From: Druceiella hillmani
Lineage: Eukaryota > Arthropoda > Insecta > Lepidoptera > Hepialidae
Reading direction: 5' to 3'
Length of the DNA stretch: 64,000 nt
NCBI GenBank assembly: GCA_039881145.1
Contig: JAYKKI010000016.1
Coordinates: forward strand, 10,213,501-10,277,500
Shown here: positions 35,890-45,579 of the stretch, in pieces
How the letters are laid out: each line of letters starts with the position of its first letter
How positions within the stretch are numbered: the first letter of the stretch is position 1
The notes under the pieces: model-generated
Told to the model about the DNA's origin: nothing
Databases searched by the model: none
The model's input: only the letters and a program-made list of their open reading frames with translations
Made by a program: the position numbers and the translations under genes

Positions 35890-38080
35890 TATTTGTAAAT
35901 TATATTTATTGACAGGTTTATCATTAGTGACACTAACATTTTTATTCATTTCTGACAATATCCTAAAATATTTAGTTATTATATATATGGAATATTTAGT
36001 TATTATTTAAATATGTTAATTCCTGATTTAAAAATTTCGCGTTGATAAAAGACAATTGTCTACAAAATTCTAAATATGATGCATAAGATTTAAATGAAGA
36101 TTCGCATGAATATTCACTGATGATTACAAATAAAAGTGGCCATGTGTCAATAACATATTATTTTACCTAACTGAAAGAGAGAACAAGAAGATGAAGTCCT
36201 TTTTTTCTAATAAAGCCATTTTGTTACACTCTATTCTCTCAGACCCACAATATAAGGAATAGCGACAAAGATAGTTAACATTATAGTAAATTCCTGGAAA
36301 GGTAACAATATTAAACACTGGAACATTAGAAATACACTTATAAGTAATTTTTTACCATTAACCATCTGTCCTTATATAAATAATCAGAAGAGACCAAGTT
36401 ACTGGTAGATTCCATTGAAAACATTGCCGTAACACACAGTACCCAAGATTTCTTTTAAAAAGTTAGCCAAATAAAGTAATAAAATAAAAGCGGCTAGTGT
36501 CTTGCAGAATTTTCCTAGTGATTCATTGAATCTTATATCTAACATGACGTTAAACTTTGCTGCGGTGAATAGTTGAGCTTATCAACTTGTGTTATGTAAA
36601 GAGAAAACTCTAATGTTTTTTATGGATCTTATCATAGTCTGAAGAAATAAAGAAATAATTTTGTCCTGATCAAATCACTTTTGTGGATGATTTGATGAGT
36701 GTACTAATTATTCTTTTAAAAATTAAAAATACAAATAGCCTAAGTATACTAAGAAATATGTTTGGTCTGATTTAGAGTAACAAATTACCGTACGAGAATT
36801 AATGAGATTTTGGCTTATGAATGCACTAATATGTCGAATAAAATGTACTACTAGAGGTAACCGAAGTATCATAAATGTGTTAGTTGAAGTAGAGAGTTTT
36901 TTAGAGTAATCATTTACTGTAAGGGAAAAAAATTAGTTGTTAATGCTGATTTAACGAAATGTGAGTTATTAGGTTACCTGTATTCTTATATAAAAAAGGT
37001 ATCATCCCCCGACGAAGATTGACATTTGCATTTTAAATAAGTGGTTTATCGTTAAATAAAAGTAAACTCCTTACTAAAGATATCGAATTCACAATTTATG
37101 TTTTAATTTAGGAATAAATTACACGGCAACAACACCATAAATATAATGGTTAGATCTATATATTTTAATTTAATAAAAACATAGTGTTGTATGTTTTATG
37201 AGATATTCTCAACAACGAATAGGAGTTACAATCACATAGGATACAGAATTATTAGTATCGCTGGCAATGGATAACAGTGTAATGTGTAATTAAGGACTAA
37301 GAGTAGATTACTTAGAACAAATATGATCTTATAATTCATATGAAAAGAAATAATTTAGGACATATTGACGACTATATCTCTCTCCCTAAGATATGGTGGA
37401 ACAGAGAGTTCTCACAAAAGGAAAGCAATGGCTATGTTTAAATTTTTAATAAAATACATAATAAGTAATAAGGAGTGTAGTGTATTTTGTTTGCTGAACA
37501 ATATTAAACTCAAGATGTCTTCTAAATTTAATGAGAAACTAATGAGAGATCCATTTTATACATTAAGGATACAATTGAATTTAGGTTGGACGTATTATAA
37601 GATATACCTTTTTACACTATTAGAGAATTTATTAATAGCAACATTTAAAATAGTTTACCTAATTTTTTTTTGCTAAAACTTACCTTAACTTTTTTTCTAA
37701 CAGGGCAGGATTAAAAATATTTTGTTTTACTAAAGACGTTATTTTTATTTCATCATTTTTAAAGATAAGGTTTGTAGTACTTATGGGCATTGTTTTTGTC
37801 TGATGGGCCATAAATAACTTTTAATGTGGTTCCTACTGCATAAAATCATAGGAATCATTTGTTTCACTTTATCGCAAAGTGTGATCGCATTGTAATCATT
37901 GTAGTATCTATGAGGCGAGTATTTATACATTAATACATCCTACGTCTTCCACTATTCTGATTCGTTTACATAAGGTTTTCGTTTACATACAGGTACCTAA
38001 GATCATATTTATTATTTTCTATGTGAGGCTTGAAACAATAAATTAAAAAGTAATTGGGGTAGTAAAAACTGATATTCTGA
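35890..38080. other. No recognisable gene
   Basis: AT-rich. The 103-codon frame at 37365-37676 (plus) has no family signature and a composition like its surroundings, so I do not call it. Confidence 0.5.
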
Positions 38081-38081
38081 G

Positions 38082-38230
38082 CTGTACTGTGATTAGTGAT
38101 TTAATAAAACTTTTAATCAGTGCTTGGGCAATATTACTAATAGAAGTACATATGTAGCATTAATCCAAATATAAAGCAAATAATGTCACCATTATGTGGT
38201 AAATAAAAAAATTAGGAATTTCTGCTGTAA
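38082..38230 (+). repeat. 148-bp inverted repeat, left copy
   Basis: Matches the complement of 41771-41918 with few changes, from CTGTACTGTGATTAGTGATT to GAATTTCTGCTGTAA. The two copies are 3.5 kb apart. They are either long terminal repeats of one element or two insertions of the same short repeat. No target-site duplication is evident at the outer ends. Confidence 0.75.
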
Positions 38231-38239
38231 TATATAATA

Positions 38240-38282
38240 ATAGTGATGTCTCAGTGTAAAGCTTATACTGGGACATCACTAT
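38240..38282. repeat. Palindrome next to the left inverted repeat
   Basis: ATAGTGATGTCTCAGTGTAA and its complement meet at AAGCTT (38259-38264), with a few mismatches. It is followed by CTCTGCCTGTTTGTCTGTCTGTGTGGG, a tract of the kind found in insect repeat 3' ends. Confidence 0.65.
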
Positions 38283-38798
38283 CACTAGATAATATAAGAC
38301 AAATTCTCTGCCTGTTTGTCTGTCTGTGTGGGCGAAGTATAAACTGGTTTCTTTTCCTGCCAAATTTCGGATAGGGTAAGCACAGAATATGTAGTAAGGC
38401 CATCTTGGAGGGCAAGTATGTATATAAATTTGGCAGATCCTGATTTTGAGAGAGAATCTACTCTTTTTAGGGAAACTTATTCAAATGATATAAAAGAGAT
38501 AGTTGTGATATGAACAGGTGTCCAATTTATTTTACGAACAGTTTTATTTGTTTGGCGTAATTGACATATTTCTAATAAATTTTCTTTTTCAATTCACAGA
38601 TCTTTCCAGTAATATTTACCGGCTATTAGTTTGTATATAATTAAGGAAGCCTTAAGCTATTGAAAGTTTATGATTTTTCCCTAGATTCCCCGGGAATTTA
38701 CCCAGGAGTTGCATAAATTATATCATTACGATAAGTGTATATTTTGATATCAGTAATATGAGACAAGTAGAAAAGAGACTATAAAAAATATAAGTTTC

Positions 38799-39110
38799 TT
38801 ATATTCGAATTTTGATCAGACGATTTATTAAATCTGGCGTGTCCATTTCTTTTACGAATTCACAGATGAATAGAATGTTTCTTAAACTCTTCTGCATATC
38901 TGCATAGGAGCACGTATCGCAGTCATGAATGTTAGTAAAGAATATGTGGGTAATTTTATTCTGTATATCGAGTGTAATAAAGGAATGGAAAGTTTTCTCG
39001 TACTTTAGCATATCGGAGTTAAGATTCTCTGAAGTGTCCTCTTTTACATAAGAATTCGAGCTATCTAAGTTGTTTGAGGTAGAAATAGAGACATTTTGAT
39101 AAATATTCAT
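38799..39110 (-). CDS. Hypothetical open frame of 103 codons, unrecognised
   Basis: Begins ATG (MNIYQNVSISTSNNLDSSN) after an upstream in-frame stop. The C-terminal half contains HIFFTNIHDCDTCSYADMQ and ends PDLINRLIKIRI. There are no membrane segments, signal peptide or motif I can name. The composition (mixed acidic, Ser/Asn-rich start, several Cys, His) is more protein-like than other frames of this length here. It could be a fragment of an old element between the inverted repeats at 38082 and 41918, a host exon, or chance. Confidence 0.15.
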   Translation of the reverse strand: MNIYQNVSISTSNNLDSSNSYVKEDTSENLNSDMLKYEKTFHSFITLDIQNKITHIFFTNIHDCDTCSYADMQKSLRNILFICEFVKEMDTPDLINRLIKIRI

Positions 39111-39429
39111 TGTACGATTACGGTTTCACAAGTTGTTACAGTTTTAGAGGATATTTGAGGAAATTCAGAACAGGAGTTAAATGTATTTTCATAGTGTAAA
39201 AGATCTTCATTGTTGGGAACGGGACCGTGATAGGATTACTCACTTACTCGTCCTTATTTCTGGATATATCTCTTCTTTGATATTTTCAATTAATCATATG
39301 TATGGAAATTTTAGAGGCATCAAAAAAGTATTCGATTTTTTTTTATAATTTCATTTATCCTATTGTGTTTCAATCCAAAGGCGTTCCTTAAGATATTGAT
39401 AATTTTAAATTTGACGTAGTCGTGAACTG

Positions 39430-39570
39430 TATTATATATGTATGTGTGCGTGCGAGCGTGCGAGCGTGCGTGCGTGCGTGAGTTAATTTTCGTTAAAAAG
39501 CCAAACAATCACGCCTATGTGCACGCACGCATGTAAGTACCCACGCAAGTATGTATGCATGCTTGTTAAC
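39430..39570. repeat. Alternating purine-pyrimidine tract (TG/CG rich)
   Basis: TGTATGTGTGCGTGCGAGCG and a GCGTGCGTGCGTG run, interrupted by about 40 bp, then CTATGTGCACGCACGCATG and GTATGTATGCATGC. The CG/TG alternation is the type that favours Z-DNA. Confidence 0.65.
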
Positions 39571-39599
39571 ATACAATTGCAGTATACGTGAATAAATCA

Positions 39600-41370
39600 A
39601 TTAAGTATAATGAAAACATAACTATATAAACATACATAGTTACGCAAATGCAAGATGTTATATTTTAATTGAATTTTTATAAAAATATATTAATTATTAA
39701 AACGATACCGTTTTAATTTCATTTTATGTTCCTAATGTTAAATTTTTACACTTATTAAATATAAAATAAAGAATGCGTTGTGTAAATTCGAAGAAGGAGT
39801 TACATCACTTGTTAGTCTTAAATGTGTGCCTCTTTTGCTCCCCTATAATATAAAAAAAAGTATTTACTTATATTTAAATTATAAAACAAGTTTACCACTT
39901 CTGACGCGGTCCGAAAATATTAAAAGAAAAGAATATTTAAAGAATTAACTAATTGTCTAGTAATCTTAAATACAGGCACAGTTCATGGCATAGACTGTAA
40001 ATTTATTTTATATCTAAAATCAATAGCAAATGCCGGTATATTACTTTCGCTACTCTGTACATGCATATACGTATAATAACTAAAATAAAGAAAGTTTGCC
40101 TCATGAAAACATTACTGGCTCACGCGTTCAATTCTAATTAGAATTTAAAAGTGAACTTCTCGAATTGCAAGCATAATGGGTATTTATTAATAAAATGACT
40201 CAGAAATATGAAAATAAAATTTTATACCAAAAAAAAATTTTCGATTTGTTTTAATTTCAGGAGCAATTTATTAACAAAACGTAAAGTTAAGTTCGATATA
40301 ATTGAAATTTTTCCTGACTAAGAACAACTATTAATTTTTAATCCTAACTAAAAATAAAAATACTACTAATATAATTAATAACTATTTCTTAAACTATAAT
40401 TGATAATTGGGATTGACGCATTATATTAAACGAAAACAAGTGTGGAAGGAAAAACTACGTCCCTTTTAAAAGATTTACCAACTCATGGTTTTTGGTGAAG
40501 TAACTATAAAATATTTTTCTTTTCTTAATAGCTGTTTGCAATGATTTTTAATATATTTCGAAAAGTATTTCATATTTTCTTCAAATCGGATTCCTCCACT
40601 ATTTTTTTCCTTTTCATATATAAGTAGTTGCGTTATTTGCAGTAACTTTCTAATAATGAAACTAGTAAGCGATGAAAAAGATTAACCAAGACAATTAAAT
40701 TTTTAAGAATTGTCAACTATTGAAAATAAAATTTGCGAATAAACATTACAAACTCAAAAGCCGACAAGGTTCCTGCAGCTGTACGTGCAAAATTTATATG
40801 AAAGATTCGATTTCTACTCGAGCGATGCTCAACAATTTCACAACTGTTAGATTAAAATGGTTCAATGTCTGCTTGTATTTACGTTTAAAAAAAATTAATT
40901 AACTTTACATCAATTTCACTTATGGATTTAATTTCATTTTTGTTTATTTATATTGGTGTAACTTTAGTAATGATAGGACGTTTGAGAAATACTTGTGGCC
41001 TTTTGTAAATGGGCGTTCAGTATGTTTCGAATATTAATTGGCCTTGTTACTGAAGGCGTTGGTAGCCCTGACAAATGATTGAGAAGTATATTTATTTTTA
41101 GTTATTAATTCTGATGGTCTGTCCAAGTACAAGCCTGAACAACCACTTTATGGTTTTCATCGCAAGATGCTTATGAAGTACTTATAGCTTTTGCAGCCAT
41201 GGCTGAAGAAAACTATAAAAAAATTAAACTTGATTTACCGTGTGAGATTTTCTTAAAATAGCTTGTCTCCTATTTTGCAAATAAGTAAATTTCAGGGTAG
41301 AGCAGAATTCTGTTGTGATACCTCCAAAAATGGAAGTACACAATCAAAGCCCATTCAAGGTACCAATGGT
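39600..41370. other. No recognisable gene
   Basis: AT-rich. The stretch 41100-41340 has fragments of readable frame (for example YEVLIAFAAMAEENYKK at about 41170) but too short to assign. Confidence 0.45.
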
Positions 41371-41375
41371 ATGTC

Positions 41376-41538
41376 AACATATTAAAACCAGAAAATATTG
41401 TAAAACCACACATATAAAAAGGACGATTAATGAAATGGGCAGTAAAACTTAGTTATTAGAACTAAGTTTTACTGCCCATTTCATTAATCGTCCTTTTTAT
41501 ATGTGTGGTTTTACAATATTTTCTGGTTTTAATATGTT
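41376..41538. repeat. Perfect 79-bp-arm hairpin
   Basis: Arms 41376-41454 and 41460-41538 are exact complements with a 5-base loop (ATTAG). No mismatch was found. Flanks show no convincing target-site duplication. The arms match no other repeat in the window. Possible origins are a recent inverted duplication, a MITE, or a long hairpin RNA gene. A foldback assembly artefact is also possible. Confidence 0.9.
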
Positions 41539-41770
41539 TATAATTGGAATTTTGACGTAATATTATCCACGAGATACCAAAAATTAGCATGCGTCCACAT
41601 CACGATAATCATAACAACGCAACGCAACGAAAATATTCTTGAACATATAAATATTGTTAAAAATGAAACCGAACCAAATTATAAAATTAATTATTCTCTC
41701 CTCGAAAAGGAAATTTTTTTACAAACAGAATTCTTGTCGAAATTGTTCGGTTATTAAAATTGAAAATATG

Positions 41771-41918
41771 TTACAGCAGAAATTCCCAATTTTTTCATTT
41801 ACCTCATAATAGTGACATTGTTTGCTTTATATTTGGATTAATGCTACATATGTACTTCTATTAGTAATATTGCCAAGCACTGATTAAAAGTTTTATTAAA
41901 TCACTAATCACAGTACAG
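41771..41918 (-). repeat. 148-bp inverted repeat, right copy
   Basis: Complement of 38082-38230, from TTACAGCAGAAATTCCCAAT to CACTAATCACAGTACAG, with about ten differences. Confidence 0.75.
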
Positions 41919-42278
41919 TTGGAAATAATTAATGGGGTTATTTTATACTCAGGTAATCTTAACGAGTTTGAATTCTGGTTAGATGTTTTAATTCCCATGA
42001 CTTATTAATAGAATGAAAAAAAGAATCTGTTACTCAGTCGAAATTGCTACTCATGACATATTCATGTATATACATAACATGGATCAAAAACAAGATTATT
42101 ACTGAATTAATTCAATATGATATCGTAGAATTTCTTTGTAATGATAACTCTTATTTTACTGGGCGTCCGGTATACGAGATTTCATTATAAAAAGTATCGA
42201 ATACTCCGGAAAGTAACATAGCATATCTGGGTTTTGATTAATGCATGAAATATTGTCTACTATGTCAAATCTGGTAAC

Positions 42279-42323
42279 CGTTACCATACTCTCAGCTTTT
42301 ATATCGGCGAGAGTATGGTAACG
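42279..42323. repeat. 15-bp inverted repeat
   Basis: CGTTACCATACTCTC, 15-base spacer, GAGAGTATGGTAACG. A further TACTCTCGC follows at 42329. Confidence 0.75.
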
Positions 42324-42802
42324 ATGGATACTCTCGCATTTTATGTCCAAACCTAATCAAAGTGTATTTTTGTGCACTGAATTAAATAAAGTATCCAGTT
42401 TACGAGGTTATTTCTATGTTGACTTTCTCTGAACTAATATCATAGCCTCACATGACAACTGTAGCCACAAGCACCAGTCCGTAATAATTTCATAATTTAG
42501 AATTGCAAATAAATGAAATAGAAGAATTATCAAGAGCGATGTGTCAAACGACTAATCGATAACATATTGAAATTAACTTTAATTTCAATTAATCAAATTT
42601 TAAAAATAAATTTTCATGCTAGTAATTTAAGTAGAGTTTCATGCTGTATTTTAATTTCATAATTTGTTCATCATATTAATGGGGCTCAGTGTATTTAAAT
42701 TTATTCCCGTTGAAAACTTGCATAATTATAAGAAATGTCTACATTCACAATTAAATGAAATTCCGTGATGTAACATTATTTCTACTTTCTTTAAGTTCTT
42801 TA

Positions 42803-42843
42803 CCACGACCTAGGTTTCGTTGTATTACAGCATCTTCAGGTGG
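42803..42843 (-). ncRNA. Hammerhead-ribozyme-like motif
   Basis: Minus strand: CTGAAGA and GAA core intact, helix I CCAC/GTGG, helix III ACC-TA-GGT, cleavage C present. Helix II has one mismatch (GCTGT against ACAAC). Confidence 0.45.
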
Positions 42844-42875
42844 GCTATTAGCAAAGATCAATCTTTGCTAATAGC

Positions 42876-42916
42876 CCACTTGAAGATGTTGTAATACAAC
42901 GAAACGTACGTCGTGG
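42876..42916 (+). ncRNA. Hammerhead-like motif with altered helix III
   Basis: Helix III reads ACG-TA-CGT instead of ACC-TA-GGT, both changes keeping the pairing. Helix I, helix II, GAA and GTC are intact, but the core C is changed to T (TTGAAGA), which should abolish cleavage. Confidence 0.45.
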
Positions 42917-43029
42917 TAAAGAACTTAAAGAACGGAGAAATAATACTACATCACATAGTTTCATTTAATTGTGAATAATGAATTTGTACAAAATTAATGC
43001 CAATTATATTCAATAAATATCTACATTAA

Positions 43030-44450
43030 AAGGGAAAATTTTCTTATCGTTAATTAAAAACAATAGTTTTTATTAATGTGTTACTGTTAATTTTAATGTC
43101 ATTTATAAAAATTTACTTTGTAGTTTCTCTTGTACTGAGTCCTCTAAAGGATTTACTAACAACAGTTTTTAGTTCGATTAATTGATATGGATCATCTGTA
43201 GGGCGAAATAATAACTCCATAAAATAGCAAAATTGTTCTTACCTTTTTTTATATTATTAGCTTTCTTATACTTTTGTAGTTATTGTATTCGATATTATAC
43301 ATTTGTTTGTGAATATATTGACTGACAGACGGGCAAGTTTTAATCTCCTCATCGTAAGCCATTTCATTGAAAAATTTACTTACGTTTAAATATTTTTTTT
43401 TTATTAATGTAAAGTAAAAATTGATAGCTATAGTTATCGGTATTTACTTTCGTTATTATATATAATTTTTGTTATTTATTGCAAATACTAAATGATTCTG
43501 GACAATTTTAGCAAAAATTTGTGTTGCTTGGTAAACAATTCTTGTAACTACGAGAGTTTTTAACTAAATAAGCATGTAAAAATAGCAAATATTTTACAAT
43601 AGCCCGGAAAGGAATGAATGAAGGTGAAACGGTGAAACTTTGTATGTTTTCAGATACGATTATGGAAGTTATGAATAAAATCACGACGCTTTTAGAATCG
43701 TAGAAGCAAATAACCGAGTTGTTAGTGAGTAGGTGAGAAGCTCAACGAGGTTACCCAAGTTTTTTAGTCTTAAACTAATGAATACATAAGAAATGCGACG
43801 AATACATAAAATTTATGGTTCGGTCGTAATTATTTTCATAAAACATTGATTTGGAAAAAAGATCACTCCCAGTTTTCCATATTTTGTATTGGAAAAAGTT
43901 TTTTGTCACTATACTCGTGTAAAGTTAATGCTATTTTTTTACTAAATATAGCTTGCATTTAGCAGATGCTTAAGTATAACTATTTTACCACACAATATAA
44001 AATACATGCGTCATTATATATACTGACCGAACGATAAAATTTTAACAAAAAAAAAGTTTCAAATATCATTTTATTACTTGGTTTGGAACTGCTTTAACAG
44101 AATTTCTCTAAAATATATTGAATACGAAAAAACAGAATTTGACCACAAAATTAATCAAATATTTCGAATGTGGTTCAGTATTCTTTCACTACTACCGTGT
44201 TAATACATTTATAATGATAGTCTGAAAATATAAATTGGGTAATATACCCAGATCTGCTAGTCAAATTAATACTTAGTTTTATTTTTACAACAATTCAATA
44301 TAATAGACCCAGAGCGATAATTTGACCAATCGGATTATATCAGTGTTCTTTTACTATACGTCTCGTTGATACAAGTAAACGACTAGTGCATACCAACTGC
44401 TGTAAAAGATGTTTTGTAAAAAAAATTACAAAGAATTATTATTTCAAAAG
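43030..44450. other. No recognisable feature
   Basis: AT-rich, no supported gene or repeat. Confidence 0.5.
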
Positions 44451-44950
44451 TTCAAACCGATCTCAAGTTTTTAATTATTTTTATAATTTTGAGAATGAGA
44501 TTTTTTCCTTAAATGAAATCGCTTACCAGCAATGTAACCTAAAAATTAATTATTAAATGATACCTGGTATGAGTACGTGCCATATCATAAGTAAGATTAG
44601 ATAAGGATATTTTTTTTTCATTTAGTTGACATTACTTTATGTCTTTAAGTGTTACGAGCATATTTTTGTGTTTTTATTAAACAAGTATTATTAACTCAAC
44701 ATTTCGAACCTATCTCAAGTTTTTAATTATTCAAAACTACTAATTGTACTTAATTTTGAGAATTATATTTTTCCCTTAAATGAAATCGCTTACCGGCAAT
44801 GTAACCTAAATATTAATGGAAAATTATTAAGTGACACCTGGTTTGAGCAAGTACCATATCATAAGTAAGATTAGATTAAAGGGCCAATTTTCCATTTAGG
44901 TAACATTGCCTTATGTATATGAGTTTTAAGCTTATATTTTTGCATTAAAA
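44451..44950 (+). repeat. Diverged tandem duplication, unit about 250 bp
   Basis: Unit 1 from about 44451 and unit 2 from about 44703 share ATCTCAAGTTTTTAATTATT, CTTAAATGAAATCGCTTACC, GCAATGTAACCTAAA and CCATATCATAAGTAAGATTAG in order. Indels separate the copies. No coding frame. Confidence 0.8.
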
Positions 44951-45267
44951 TTTATATATTATAAATGTATCTCCATTTAACACTATAAAAATATGACTCC
45001 TGAAAAATCATACCACAGCCTCACTCAAATCATATTATGTTTTTGGTATTGTGCGACTAATATAGAAATGGTTAATAATCAGAATTTAATGAAAAGAAAC
45101 AAGACCCCTGGATGTTGCCGCGAAGTCGTGGTTAATTTTTTTCCATTTACAAAAAATCGTTTGATAATTGATTGAAATATCTATATAAATACCCGAATTT
45201 TTTAATGCTGAGAGAAAAAGACGATGAAGTTATAATACGAGATTTATTCCATTCCATATAGGGTTAA

Positions 45268-45540
45268 TGGGTATTTGGTGGAGTAGACAGGGGAAGCAGT
45301 AACTTTCCTCCATCCTCAGAGTCACCCCTTAATTCAGACGCTAATTTTCTCCGGTACCACAAAATACCAGAATATTATTGGTCATTGGAGGTGTTGCAAG
45401 AATTAAGCTTTCATCTTTTGACCATTAACTGTTTCGTCAACTTTGTCAATCCGGAGACTGAGGCTCACTCCAATAAGATTGAAGAACTATGACGCCGTAC
45501 TAACTATCGAATGACTCAATATCGTCAGACCAGAAATGTT
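45268..45540 (+). pseudogene. Merlin (ISXO2/IS1595-like) transposase, C-terminal fragment
   Basis: An open frame starts at the family hallmark WVFGGVDRGSSN (45268) and runs on as YHKIPEYYWSLEVLQE to TINCFVNFVNPETEAHSNKI and IEEL, where a TGA (45490) replaces the tryptophan usual in the 'IExLWR' motif. Downstream residues RRTNYRMTQYR continue in frame. ISXO2-like transposases normally show 'VFGGVER' with a catalytic Asp nearby, then 'VNHS.NFVDPETG.HTQTIE.LWR' near the end, so both ends of the catalytic domain are recognisable. The middle, with the second Asp (usually 'SD.W..Y'), is degraded, and the N-terminus is missing. Confidence 0.65.
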
Positions 45541-45579
45541 TAGTTTTACTTTATCTGGAGAAATTTTGTTTTGAAAATT

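Larger units (their letters stand above)
42746..43014 (+). mobile_element. Foldback hammerhead element, copy 3
   Basis: Palindrome 42744-42975, centred on GCAAAGAT-CA-ATCTTTGC (42851-42868), then the conserved right tail AATAATGAATTTGTACAAAAT...TTCAAT. Flanks AAATGTCTACATT (42733-42745) and AAATATCTACATT (43015-43027) form a 13-bp target-site duplication with one mismatch. The arms differ from each other at several sites, so it has aged since insertion. Confidence 0.75.

Noticed and set aside
36636..36660. CTGAAGA near a further hammerhead motif
   Set aside because: No GAAA partner, no helix II, and no cleavage triplet nearby.
37365..37676. 103-codon frame, plus strand
   Set aside because: Composition matches the surrounding AT-rich DNA and no family signature is visible.
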